Positions 35,025 through 45,740 of a stretch of DNA of 64,000 bases are shown one piece after another. Below the pieces are notes generated by a model. That model did not search any database, was not told where the DNA came from, and worked only from the letters and a program-made list of their open reading frames with translations. The DNA comes from Shinella zoogloeoides (GTDB lineage Bacteria; Pseudomonadota; Alphaproteobacteria; Rhizobiales; Rhizobiaceae). Each line of letters begins with the position of its first letter. Within the stretch, counting starts at the first letter, position 1. The position numbers and the translations under genes are program-made. The stretch covers positions 24,273 through 88,272 of the forward strand of contig NZ_QNUJ01000016.1 of NCBI RefSeq assembly GCF_003574625.1, in the 5' to 3' direction.

Positions 35025-37904
<2,880 letters not shown>

Positions 37905-37957
37905 GGGAACCTCCGGGCAATTCTGCACCGCTCATGGCGGCGACTTGGGTTCAATTC

Positions 37958-38173
37958 TTAAGGTTTCGTCTCGGCGAGCGTCGCCGCGACGAGCGCGTTG
38001 GCATGGCCATGGCCGAGACCGTGCGTTTCCTTGAGGAACGCGACGATCTGCATATGCGCCTTGCCATCCTGCGCGCGGATGATGTCTTTCCAGTGCTCTA
38101 TCGGCTGGCCGTACGTCTTCTCGATGGAGGGGAAGTAGGAGGCCGGGCCCTTGACCTTTTCCGTCTCGCTCAT
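37958..38173 (-). CDS. DUF4287 domain protein inside the fds operon
   Basis: A 71-residue protein that matches the DUF4287 pattern: PASYFPSIEKTYGQPIEHWKDIIR, then MQIVAFLKETHGLGHGHANALVAATL. No membrane segment or Cys is present. Its start overlaps the fdsB stop by four bases (ATGA), and fdsA begins 53 bases after it ends, so it is translated from the fds mRNA. DUF4287 proteins have no known biochemical role. Its place between the beta and alpha subunit genes suggests a helper in assembly or regulation, which is an inference. Confidence 0.85.
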   Translation of the reverse strand: MSETEKVKGPASYFPSIEKTYGQPIEHWKDIIRAQDGKAHMQIVAFLKETHGLGHGHANALVAATLAETKP

Positions 38174-39726
38174 TCCGCAGCCTCCACTATCGGCGCCGGC
38201 GAAAAATCTTCCGGGAAATGGGTCATGGCGCTCATGACCGGGTAGGGCGTGAAGCCGCCCAGCGCGCAGAGCGAGCCGAACTTCATCGTGTTGCAGAGAT
38301 CGGCCAGCAACTCGCGGTTCTTTTCCGGCTCGATGCCGCGCGCGATGTTGTCGGCGGTCTCGACGCCGCGCGTCGAGCCGATGCGGCAGGGCGTGCACTT
38401 GCCGCAGCTTTCGACGGCGCAGAACTCCATGGCGAAGCGGGCCTGTTTCAGCATGTCGACCGTGTCGTCGAAGACGGTGATGCCGGCATGGCCGATGAGG
38501 CCGTCCTTCGCCGCGAAGGCCTCGTAGTCGAAGGGCGTGTCGAAGAGCGCGCGCGGGAAGTAGGCGCCGAGCGGGCCGCCGACCTGCACGGCGCGGACCG
38601 GGCGGCCGGAGGCGGTGCCGCCGCCAATTTCGTCGACGATCTCACCGAGCGTCAGGCCGAAAGCGGTCTCGTAGAGGCCGCCATGCTTGACGTTGCCGGC
38701 GATCTGGATCGGGATCGTGCCGCGCGAGCGGCCCATGCCGAAGTCGCGGTAATAGTCCGCGCCCTTGTCCATGATGATCGGCACGGAGGCAAGCGAGATG
38801 ACGTTGTTGACGACCGTGGGGCGGCCGAGGAAGCCTTGCAGAGCCGGGAGCGGGGGCTTGGCGCGCACGACGCCGCGCTTGCCTTCCAGGCTGTTGAGGA
38901 GGGCCGTTTCCTCGCCGCAGACATAGGCGCCCGCGCCGGTGCGGATTTCCATGTCGAAGGCCTTGCCGGAGCCGAGCACGGAAGGGCCGAGCACGCCGGC
39001 GGCGCGCGCGACTTCGACCGCCTCGCTCATGACGGCGATGGCGTGCGGATATTCCGAGCGGGTATAGACGTAGCCCTTCGTCGCGCCCGTCGCGAGGCCG
39101 GCGATCGCCATGCCCTCGATCAGCACGAAGGGGTCGCCTTCCATGATCATGCGGTCGGCGAAGGTGCCGCTGTCGCCCTCGTCGGCATTGCAGACGATGT
39201 ATTTCTGCGGACCGGGCGCGTCGAGCACGGTCTTCCACTTGATGCCGGTGGGGAAGCCCGCACCGCCGCGGCCGCGAAGGCCGCTGTCGGTGACCTGTTT
39301 GACGACATCCGCCGGGGTCATGGCGATGGCCGTCTCGAGCCCCTTCAGGCCGCCATGGGCCCTGTAATCGTCCAGCGATACGGGATCGATGACGCCGCAG
39401 CGGGCGAAGGTGAGGCGGGTCTGGTTCTTGAGGAAGGGGATGTCTTCCGTCCTGCCGCGACAGAGCGGATGGCTTGCGCCTTGCAGGAGGCCGGTATCGA
39501 TGAGGCCGGCAATGTCGGAAGGTTTCACCGGGCCATAGGCGATGCGGCCCCCGGCGGTCTCGACCTCGACCAGCGGCTCCAGCCAGTGCATGCCGCGCGA
39601 GCCGTTGCGCACGATGGTCACGTCGAGCCCGCGGGCCGCGATCTCGGCGGAGAAGGCTTTGGCGACGCGGTCGGCGCCGAGCGCAAGGGCGGCGGCGTCG
39701 CGGGGGATGTAGATGCGTGCGGTCAT
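38170..39726 (-). CDS. fdsB: NAD-dependent formate dehydrogenase subunit beta
   Basis: The 518-residue FdsB is NuoF-like. It binds FMN and NAD+ and delivers electrons from formate to NAD+. A thioredoxin-like N-terminal part (to about residue 100) precedes the NADH-binding glycine loop GLRGRGGAGFPTGIKW, the FMN segment CNADEGDSGTFADR, and the C-terminal 4Fe-4S motif ESCGKCTPCRIG. It overlaps fdsG by four bases upstream and the DUF4287 gene by four bases downstream, so all three are tightly coupled. Confidence 0.96.
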   Translation of the reverse strand: MTARIYIPRDAAALALGADRVAKAFSAEIAARGLDVTIVRNGSRGMHWLEPLVEVETAGGRIAYGPVKPSDIAGLIDTGLLQGASHPLCRGRTEDIPFLKNQTRLTFARCGVIDPVSLDDYRAHGGLKGLETAIAMTPADVVKQVTDSGLRGRGGAGFPTGIKWKTVLDAPGPQKYIVCNADEGDSGTFADRMIMEGDPFVLIEGMAIAGLATGATKGYVYTRSEYPHAIAVMSEAVEVARAAGVLGPSVLGSGKAFDMEIRTGAGAYVCGEETALLNSLEGKRGVVRAKPPLPALQGFLGRPTVVNNVISLASVPIIMDKGADYYRDFGMGRSRGTIPIQIAGNVKHGGLYETAFGLTLGEIVDEIGGGTASGRPVRAVQVGGPLGAYFPRALFDTPFDYEAFAAKDGLIGHAGITVFDDTVDMLKQARFAMEFCAVESCGKCTPCRIGSTRGVETADNIARGIEPEKNRELLADLCNTMKFGSLCALGGFTPYPVMSAMTHFPEDFSPAPIVEAAE

Positions 39727-40202
39727 CGGCGTGCCTCCGCGACGAGTTCCTGCGCAAGCGTTGCGTCGACCCTGCCATGCACCTCGCCGTCGAGCATGGC
39801 GGCGGGTGCGCAGGAACAGAGGCCGAGACAGTAAACGGGTTCGAGCGTCACCGCGCCGTCGAGGGTGGTCTGGTGGAAATCGATGCCGAGCAGCGCCTTG
39901 ACGCGCTCGGCGACAGCGTCTCCGCCCATCGACTGGCAGGCTTCGGCGCGACAGAGCTTGAGGACATGCCGCCCGGTCGGGTGGTCGCGATAGTCGTGAT
40001 AAAAGGTGACGACGCCGTGCACCTCGGCGCGCGACAGGTTCAGCTCGCGCGCGATGACCGGCAGGCTCTCCTGCGGCACGTAACCGAACTCGGCCTGGAT
40101 CTCGTGCAGGATGGGCAGAAGCGGCCCTTCGAGCCCCTTTAGTTCGCTGACGATGGCCAGCGTTCTTTCTCCAACGTCACTGCCGGCGACGTGCACATTC
40201 AT
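39723..40202 (-). CDS. fdsG: NAD-dependent formate dehydrogenase subunit gamma
   Basis: The 159-residue FdsG is NuoE-like and carries one [2Fe-2S] cluster. Ligand cysteines appear in LCRAEACQSMGG and in YCLGLCSCAPA. The N-terminal helical part contains LPILHEIQAEFGYVPQESLPVIA, the usual NuoE start. The ATG at 40202 (MNVHVAGSD) is chosen over an in-frame start five codons earlier. It is the first structural gene of the operon, 182 bases after the LysR regulator gene on the same strand. Confidence 0.95.
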   Translation of the reverse strand: MNVHVAGSDVGERTLAIVSELKGLEGPLLPILHEIQAEFGYVPQESLPVIARELNLSRAEVHGVVTFYHDYRDHPTGRHVLKLCRAEACQSMGGDAVAERVKALLGIDFHQTTLDGAVTLEPVYCLGLCSCAPAAMLDGEVHGRVDATLAQELVAEARR

Positions 40203-40363
40203 GATCAGGCCTCCCAACCGACACGAACGAACCGCTGGAAATCGCGGGTTCGATGCGCCGATGCCGTTGAAACTGTTCGGCGAAAACCGGAACCCTGTCG
40301 ATCTCCGCAGACTATTCTAACAGCTTCTCAGCCATGACACGACGGGTCAATAAAGCTGTCCCG

Positions 40364-40388
40364 TTGATCAATAGGAAATTTCTATCAA
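40364..40388 (-). promoter_or_regulatory. Candidate LysR-type operator in the fds promoter region
   Basis: A TTGAT/ATCAA pair brackets an inner near-palindrome ATAG-GAAATTT-CTAT at 40371-40385. Its T-N11-A layout suits a LysR-type regulator. It overlaps the stop codon of the regulator gene and is about 165 bases before fdsG. Confidence 0.4.
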
Positions 40389-41278
40389 TCCATGCCCGTT
40401 TCGGCCAGAATCCGTGCCTCATGCAAGAGGGCGGAGACGAGTGGCGTGAATGGCTCACGATGTGTCGCGACGAGGCCGACCGTATGGTAGGGATTGGGCT
40501 CGGCGAGGGAAACTATACTTATTTCCTCATGAAACCCGAAGGATTTCGCGACATTTCGCGGCATGATGCTGCACCAGCGCCCGGTCCGCACGTGGGAAAG
40601 AAGCACGATCATCGAATTCGATTCGAGGGACGGCTCGGCGGAAATGCCCGCCTCGGCGAAATGGCGGTTGATGATCCGGCGGTTCTGCATGTCCGCGGTC
40701 AATAGGCAAAGCCTAACGCTGCCGGCCTCCTGCCAGGTCACGCTTTCGCGATCCGAAAACGGGCCGCCTTTGGCGGTGATGAGGCAATAGTGCTCGTGCA
40801 GCAGCGGCACGCTCGTGACGCGCCCGAGCGGTTCGTTCTCCAGATAGGTGATGCCTGCGTCGATCTCGAGGTTTTCGAGAAGGCCGAGAATCTTGATCGA
40901 GGTGGTGGAGACGATGGAGAAGGTGACGTCGGGGTGCTTTTCCTGGAAGGGCGCGGTGATGCGCGGCACGATGGCGAGCGTCGTCGGGATGGCGGCGAGC
41001 CGTATATGGCCGGACAGGCCCTTGCGCGCGGCGCGCATCTCCTCGCGCATGGTGCGGGTATCGCCGACGATGCGGCGGGCCCATTCCAGCACGCGCTGGC
41101 CTTCCGGCGTCAGCCCCTGGAAGCGCGAGCCGCGCACCACCAGCATCACGCCGAGCTGTTCCTCCAGCTGGCGGATCGCCGCCGAGAGCGTCGGCTGCGA
41201 AATGCCGAGCTCCTCCGCCGCGCGGGCAAAGTGCCTCTCGCGGGCGAGGGCAATGAAATATTCGAGCTTGTCTATCAT
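40385..41278 (-). CDS. LysR family regulator, likely of the formate dehydrogenase operon
   Basis: The 297-residue protein has an N-terminal winged helix-turn-helix (IDKLEYFIALARERHFARAAEE followed by SQPTLSAAIRQLEEQLG) and a periplasmic-binding-protein-like effector domain. It is transcribed in the same direction as fdsG and directly precedes it, as fdsR does in other bacteria; that makes formate or its metabolic state a likely cue, by context only. I start it at ATG 41278 (MIDKLEY), matching the family; in-frame ATGs upstream add unconserved residues. Confidence 0.88.
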   Translation of the reverse strand: MIDKLEYFIALARERHFARAAEELGISQPTLSAAIRQLEEQLGVMLVVRGSRFQGLTPEGQRVLEWARRIVGDTRTMREEMRAARKGLSGHIRLAAIPTTLAIVPRITAPFQEKHPDVTFSIVSTTSIKILGLLENLEIDAGITYLENEPLGRVTSVPLLHEHYCLITAKGGPFSDRESVTWQEAGSVRLCLLTADMQNRRIINRHFAEAGISAEPSLESNSMIVLLSHVRTGRWCSIMPRNVAKSFGFHEEISIVSLAEPNPYHTVGLVATHREPFTPLVSALLHEARILAETGMD

Positions 41279-41380
41279 CCGGAACGGCGCCTCCATGCTC
41301 TTGATACAAAAGAACAGTGGCGGCACCAATGCCCCGCGCCCTATATCGTCTTACGGCAAGAGGATCACGAGGAGGACGCC

Positions 41381-42376
41381 ATGACGTTTCAGGCATTGCT
41401 GGTCGAAAAGGGCGGGGACGGGGCGGTCTCCGCCTCGGTCCAGGAAATCGACGACGCGCGGCTGCCCGACGGCGACGTGACCGTCGCGGTGGAATATTCG
41501 ACGCTCAACTACAAGGACGGGCTCTGCATCAACGGCAAGGGCGGGCTGGTGCGCAGCTTCCCACATGTGCCGGGCGTCGATTTCGCCGGTACGGTCGAGG
41601 CGTCCGATGATCCGCGCTACCGGCCCGGCGACCGGGTGGTGCTGACGGGCTGGCGGGTCGGCGAGATCTGGTGGGGTGGCTTTGCGACGCGCGCCAAGGT
41701 GAAGGCCGACTGGCTCGTGCCGCTGCCGGATGAACTTTCGACGCGCCAGGCGATGGCAATCGGCACGGCGGGGCTCACCTCCATGCTGTCCGTCATCGCG
41801 CTGGAGAAGGCCGGGCTTTCACCGTTGAAGGGCGAGGTCCTGGTGACCGGCGCGGCGGGCGGCGTCGGCTCGGTCGGCGTCGCGCTTCTTGCCCGGCTCG
41901 GCTATTCCGTCGCCGCGGTCACGGGGCGGCCGGACGCGGCGGGCTATCTCAGGCAGCTCGGCGCGGAGACGATCGTCGACCGTTCCGAGCTTTCCGAGGC
42001 GAACAGCCGGCCGCTCGAATCCGAGCGCTGGGCAGGCGCCATCGATGCCGTCGGTGGCGACATGCTGGCGCGGGTGCTCAAGCAGACGAAATATGGCGGG
42101 GCCGTCGCCGCGGTCGGCCTTGCCGCCGGGGCCGCCGTTCCGTCCTTCACCGTCATTCCGTTCCTGCTGCGCGGCGTCAGCCTGCTCGGCATCGATTCGG
42201 TGATGCGGCCTTACGACCAGCGGGTAGACGCCTGGAACCGCATCGCTGCCGACCTGCCGATGGAGAAGCTGGAGGCGATGGTGGTCGAGCACCGGCTTTC
42301 CGACCTGCCGGAGCTGGCGAACCGCATTCTGGAAGGCAAGGTGAAGGGGCGCATCGTCATCGACGTCAACGCGTAA
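41381..42376 (+). CDS. MDR-family NADPH-dependent oxidoreductase (acrylyl-CoA reductase AcuI-like)
   Basis: The 331-residue medium-chain dehydrogenase is closest in pattern to AcuI/YhdH. It has the N-terminal SASVQEIDDARLPDGDVTVAVEYSTLNYKDGL segment, the cofactor loop VTGAAGGVGSVGVALLARLGY, and a C-terminal GIDSVMRPYDQR motif. Zinc-ligand residues of alcohol dehydrogenases are absent. AcuI reduces acrylyl-CoA to propionyl-CoA. A good ribosome-binding site (GGAGG) precedes the ATG. It is convergent with the SDR gene; its physiological substrate here is unproven. Confidence 0.86.
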   Translation: MTFQALLVEKGGDGAVSASVQEIDDARLPDGDVTVAVEYSTLNYKDGLCINGKGGLVRSFPHVPGVDFAGTVEASDDPRYRPGDRVVLTGWRVGEIWWGGFATRAKVKADWLVPLPDELSTRQAMAIGTAGLTSMLSVIALEKAGLSPLKGEVLVTGAAGGVGSVGVALLARLGYSVAAVTGRPDAAGYLRQLGAETIVDRSELSEANSRPLESERWAGAIDAVGGDMLARVLKQTKYGGAVAAVGLAAGAAVPSFTVIPFLLRGVSLLGIDSVMRPYDQRVDAWNRIAADLPMEKLEAMVVEHRLSDLPELANRILEGKVKGRIVIDVNA

Positions 42377-42388
42377 GGACGGAGGCGG

Positions 42389-43159
42389 TCAGCAGATGAG
42401 CTGGCCGCCGTTTACCTCCAGCACCTGGCCGGTGACGTAGCCCGAGAGCGCATTCGAGGCGAGGAAGAGATAGGCGGGCGCACAGTCCTCCGCCGTTCCG
42501 AGCCGTTGCAGCGGAATTGTCTTGCGCGTCGCCTCCAGCTTTTCGGCGGAGGAATAGCGCGAATGGAAATCGGTGGTGATCGTGCCGGGCGAGACGCAGT
42601 TGACGCGGATGCCGTCAGGGGCGAGCTCGCGGGCAAGGCCCTTGGAATAGGTCGAGACGAAGGCCTTGGTGGCGGAATAGATCGCCGAGCCGGGGCTGCC
42701 GCCGGTCAGTGCCGAAATCGACACCGTGTTGACGATGGCCGCGCGCGGCGCGCGGCGGAGCGAGCGCAGCAGCCCGCGCGTCACCTCGACGACGGAGGTC
42801 TGGTTGAGGCGCACGACGGTCTCGTATTCCTCGTCGGTGAGGTCGGCGGCGGGAAAGCGGCCGACCATGGTGCCGGCATTGTTGATCAGCACGTCGACAT
42901 GCGGGAAGAGGCTGTCTACCCGCTGCAGCAGCGTGCCGACGCCGCCTTCGACGAGGAAGTCCGAATAGACCATGTGGGCGCGCGCATCGGCGACGGCGTT
43001 TTCGAGGAAATCGGGAAGCGGTCCATGCGCCGCGCGGCCGCCGTGCAGCAGCACATGCGCGCCGCAATCGAGGAACTGCCGGGCGATCTCCAGCCCGATG
43101 CCGCGTCCCGCGCCGGTCACCACGACATTCGCGCCCTTGAACAAGGCTGGATGAAACAT
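42389..43159 (-). CDS. SDR family oxidoreductase
   Basis: The 256-residue short-chain dehydrogenase has the cofactor motif TGAGRGIG near residue 16, NNAG near residue 94, the catalytic Tyr-Lys pair in YSATKAF and the preceding serine in NTVSISALTGG. A strong GGGGAGGAAG ribosome-binding site precedes the ATG at 43159; the longer in-frame reading crosses the promoter region shared with glpR. It is divergent from glpR and shares 137 bases with it, including the putative GlpR operator. Substrate unknown. Confidence 0.88.
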   Translation of the reverse strand: MFHPALFKGANVVVTGAGRGIGLEIARQFLDCGAHVLLHGGRAAHGPLPDFLENAVADARAHMVYSDFLVEGGVGTLLQRVDSLFPHVDVLINNAGTMVGRFPAADLTDEEYETVVRLNQTSVVEVTRGLLRSLRRAPRAAIVNTVSISALTGGSPGSAIYSATKAFVSTYSKGLARELAPDGIRVNCVSPGTITTDFHSRYSSAEKLEATRKTIPLQRLGTAEDCAPAYLFLASNALSGYVTGQVLEVNGGQLIC

Positions 43160-43248
43160 GTGTCTTCCTCCCCGGTCACCTGCCGTCCACGCAGTATCCC
43201 AAAAAGACGCCCGCACTCCAAGAAGGCAGAGCGGGTGAATTGATGTGA

Positions 43249-43281
43249 TTTCGTTTTTGCATATTATGAAAACAAACGAAA
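43249..43281. promoter_or_regulatory. Candidate GlpR operator between the SDR gene and glpR
   Basis: TTTCGTTT at 43249-43256 and AAACGAAA at 43274-43281 are perfect inverted arms 17 bases apart, enclosing a second dyad GTTTT/AAAAC. It lies 16 bases before glpR and 90 bases before the divergent SDR gene, so it could mediate autoregulation. The TTCG core is shared with the site before glpD. Confidence 0.6.
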
Positions 43282-43296
43282 GCAATGGAGGAGCCC

Positions 43297-44067
43297 ATGT
43301 TTCTGACAGGTCGCCAGGCGGAGATCGTCGATCTCGCCAAGGTCGAGGGCCGCGTGCTCGTGGAGGACCTCGCGGCGCGCTTCTCCGTGACGCCCCAGAC
43401 CATCCGCAAGGACCTCAACGATCTCTGCGACAACAAGGTGCTGACGCGCATCCATGGCGGCGCGCTGTTCCCGAGCGGCAACGAGAATGTGAAATACGAG
43501 GCCCGCCGCTCCATCGCCGCGCCGGAAAAACAGGCGATCGGCCGCGCCGCCGCGGGCATGATCCCCGACAATTCCTCGCTCTTCATCAATATCGGCACGA
43601 CGACGGAGGCCGTCGGCGATGCGCTGCTCGAGCATAAAGAGTTGATGGTCATCACCAATAACATCAACGTCGCCAACCGGTTGCGCGTCTATCCCTCGAT
43701 CGAGGTGGTCATTGCCGGCGGCGTCGTGCGCGGTTCGGACGGCGGCATCGTCGGCGAGGCGGCCGTGGATTTCATCCGCCAGTTCAAGGTGGACTATGCC
43801 GTCATCGGCGTTTCGGCCATCGACGAGGACGGCGCGCTGCTCGATTTCGACTACCGCGAGGTGAAGGTGGCGCAGGCGATCATCGCGAATGCGCGCCATG
43901 TCATCCTGGTTTCGGATTCAACGAAATTCGAAAGGACCGCGCCGGTGCGCATCGGGCACCTCTCGCAGGTCCATACATTCATCACGGACACCTGTCCTTT
44001 CGAGGGGATTCGCAGCATTTGCCAGGAGCATGACGTGCGTCTCGTGGAGACCGCGCCGCAGGCCTGA
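43297..44067 (+). CDS. glpR: DeoR-family transcriptional regulator GlpR
   Basis: The 256-residue DeoR-type repressor has an N-terminal helix-turn-helix (LTGRQAEIVDLAKVEGRVLVEDLAARFSVTPQTIRKDL) and a C-terminal phosphosugar-sensing domain with INIGTTTEAVGDAL and DSTKFERTAPVRI. GlpR responds to glycerol 3-phosphate. I start it at ATG 43297, five bases after GGAGG; an ATG four codons earlier overlaps this site. It precedes glpD by 114 bases on the same strand, and TTCG-type boxes lie before both genes. Confidence 0.93.
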   Translation: MFLTGRQAEIVDLAKVEGRVLVEDLAARFSVTPQTIRKDLNDLCDNKVLTRIHGGALFPSGNENVKYEARRSIAAPEKQAIGRAAAGMIPDNSSLFINIGTTTEAVGDALLEHKELMVITNNINVANRLRVYPSIEVVIAGGVVRGSDGGIVGEAAVDFIRQFKVDYAVIGVSAIDEDGALLDFDYREVKVAQAIIANARHVILVSDSTKFERTAPVRIGHLSQVHTFITDTCPFEGIRSICQEHDVRLVETAPQA

Positions 44068-44094
44068 CACAACCTGATCGTATTTCCGATCGCA

Positions 44095-44124
44095 TTCGTT
44101 TGACATTCGAAATGTTTTCGTTTT
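44095..44124 (+). promoter_or_regulatory. Three TTCG half sites at 11-bp spacing before glpD
   Basis: TTCG occurs at 44095, 44106 and 44117, exactly one helical turn (11 bp) apart, in the contexts TTCGTTT, TTCGAAA and TTTTCGTTTT. All face the same side of the DNA. The cluster lies 60-90 bases before glpD and shares its core with the palindrome before glpR, so it is a candidate GlpR operator. Confidence 0.6.
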
Positions 44125-44181
44125 AACTCTCCATGCTTTCGCAACTGCGCAAATTTGTGCAATGCGAAATGGGAGGGGAAT

Positions 44182-45699
44182 TTGGACGGCGACGTGATCC
44201 GCGATATTTTCGTCATCGGTGGCGGCATCAACGGCTGCGGCATCGCGCGCGATGCGGCGGGACGCGGCTATTCGGTCGTGCTTGCCGAGATGAAGGACTT
44301 CGCCTCCGGCACCTCTTCCGCCTCGACCAAGCTCATCCATGGCGGGCTGCGCTATCTGGAGCATTACGAATTCCGCCTCGTGCGCGAGGCGCTGATGGAG
44401 CGCGAAGTGCTCTGGGCCATGGCGCCGCATGTCATCTGGCCGATGCGCTTCGTGCTGCCGTTCCAGAAGGGCGGCCTGCGCCCGGCCTGGCTCATCCGCC
44501 TCGGCCTTTTCCTCTACGACTATATCGGCGGGCGCAAGCTGCTGCCGGCGACCGCGACGCTCGACCTTGCGAAGGACCCGGCAGGCGGGCCGCTGAAGAA
44601 GCTCTTCCGCAAGGCCTTCGAATATTCCGACGGCTGGGTGGACGATGCGCGCCTCGTGGTGCTGAATGCGCGCGACGCGGCCGACCGCGGCGCGGATATC
44701 CGCACCGGCACCAAGGTCGTCACCGCCCGGCGCGAGAACGGCCACTGGAATGTCGAGACGGAGAATGTCGCGACGGGCGACCGCGAGACGGTCCGTGCCC
44801 GCATGCTGGTCAACGCCGCCGGACCCTGGGTGGACAAGGTTCTATCCTCGGCCTTCGGCCGCAACGACGTGCACAATGTCCGCCTGGTGCAGGGCAGCCA
44901 TATCGTCGTGAAGAAGAAATTCTCCGATCCGCGCGCCTACTTTTTCCAGAACCCGGACGGGCGTATCATGTTCGCCATTCCCTACCAGGAAGAGTTCACG
45001 CTGATCGGCACGACCGACCGCGACTACCAGGGCGATCCGCGCGATGCGCGCATCAGCGACGAGGAAATCGGCTATCTGTGCGCCTCGGCGAGCGAGTATT
45101 TCGCCGATCCGGTGAAGCGCGAGGACATCGTTTGGACCTATTCCGGCGTGCGCCCGCTTTTCGACGACGGTGCCAGCAAGGCGCAGGAAGCCACGCGCGA
45201 CTACGTGCTGAAGGTCGAGGGCGGCGACGGGCAGGCCCCGCTACTCAACATCTTCGGCGGCAAGCTCACCACCTACCGGCGTCTTGCCGAATCGGCGCTG
45301 GAGAAGATCGGCGATGCGATCGGCGAGAAGGGGGAGTGCTGGACGGCCCGGTCCCGCCTGCCGGGCGGCGATTTTGCGGTCGACGGCTTCGATGCCGAGG
45401 TGAAGGGGCTTGTCGCGCAGTTTCCCTTTCTCGCGCCCGCCCATGCCCGCCGGCTCGTGCGCCTCTACGGCACGCGGGCGAAGGTGATGCTGGAGGGGGC
45501 GAAGACGGTGGACGATCTCGGCCGGCACTTCGGCAGCGATCTCTACGAGCGCGAGGTGCGCTGGCTGATGAAGGAAGAATGGGCCCGGCACGCCGAGGAC
45601 GTGCTGTGGCGGCGGACCAAACGAGGATTGCATCTGACGGCCGCGGAAGCGGCCGCGCTGGAAGACTACATGGCGGCTGCAAGGGCGGCGCCCCACTAG
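44182..45699 (+). CDS. glpD: Glycerol-3-phosphate dehydrogenase (aerobic, FAD)
   Basis: GlpD oxidises glycerol 3-phosphate to dihydroxyacetone phosphate at the inner membrane and feeds quinone. The 505-residue protein has the FAD motif IFVIGGGINGCGIARDAAGRG, then DFASGTSSASTKLIHGGLRYLE, and the GGKLTTYRRLAE segment. I place the start at TTG 44182, five bases after GGAGG, because no ATG fits; the alternative GTG four codons later has a worse ribosome-binding site. TTG starts are rare and may limit expression. glpS follows 41 bases later. Confidence 0.94.
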   Translation: MDGDVIRDIFVIGGGINGCGIARDAAGRGYSVVLAEMKDFASGTSSASTKLIHGGLRYLEHYEFRLVREALMEREVLWAMAPHVIWPMRFVLPFQKGGLRPAWLIRLGLFLYDYIGGRKLLPATATLDLAKDPAGGPLKKLFRKAFEYSDGWVDDARLVVLNARDAADRGADIRTGTKVVTARRENGHWNVETENVATGDRETVRARMLVNAAGPWVDKVLSSAFGRNDVHNVRLVQGSHIVVKKKFSDPRAYFFQNPDGRIMFAIPYQEEFTLIGTTDRDYQGDPRDARISDEEIGYLCASASEYFADPVKREDIVWTYSGVRPLFDDGASKAQEATRDYVLKVEGGDGQAPLLNIFGGKLTTYRRLAESALEKIGDAIGEKGECWTARSRLPGGDFAVDGFDAEVKGLVAQFPFLAPAHARRLVRLYGTRAKVMLEGAKTVDDLGRHFGSDLYEREVRWLMKEEWARHAEDVLWRRTKRGLHLTAAEAAALEDYMAAARAAPH

Positions 45700-45740
45700 C
45701 ACACCCGATCCGGTGGCTGGGAGGAACGACGGAGACAGGA

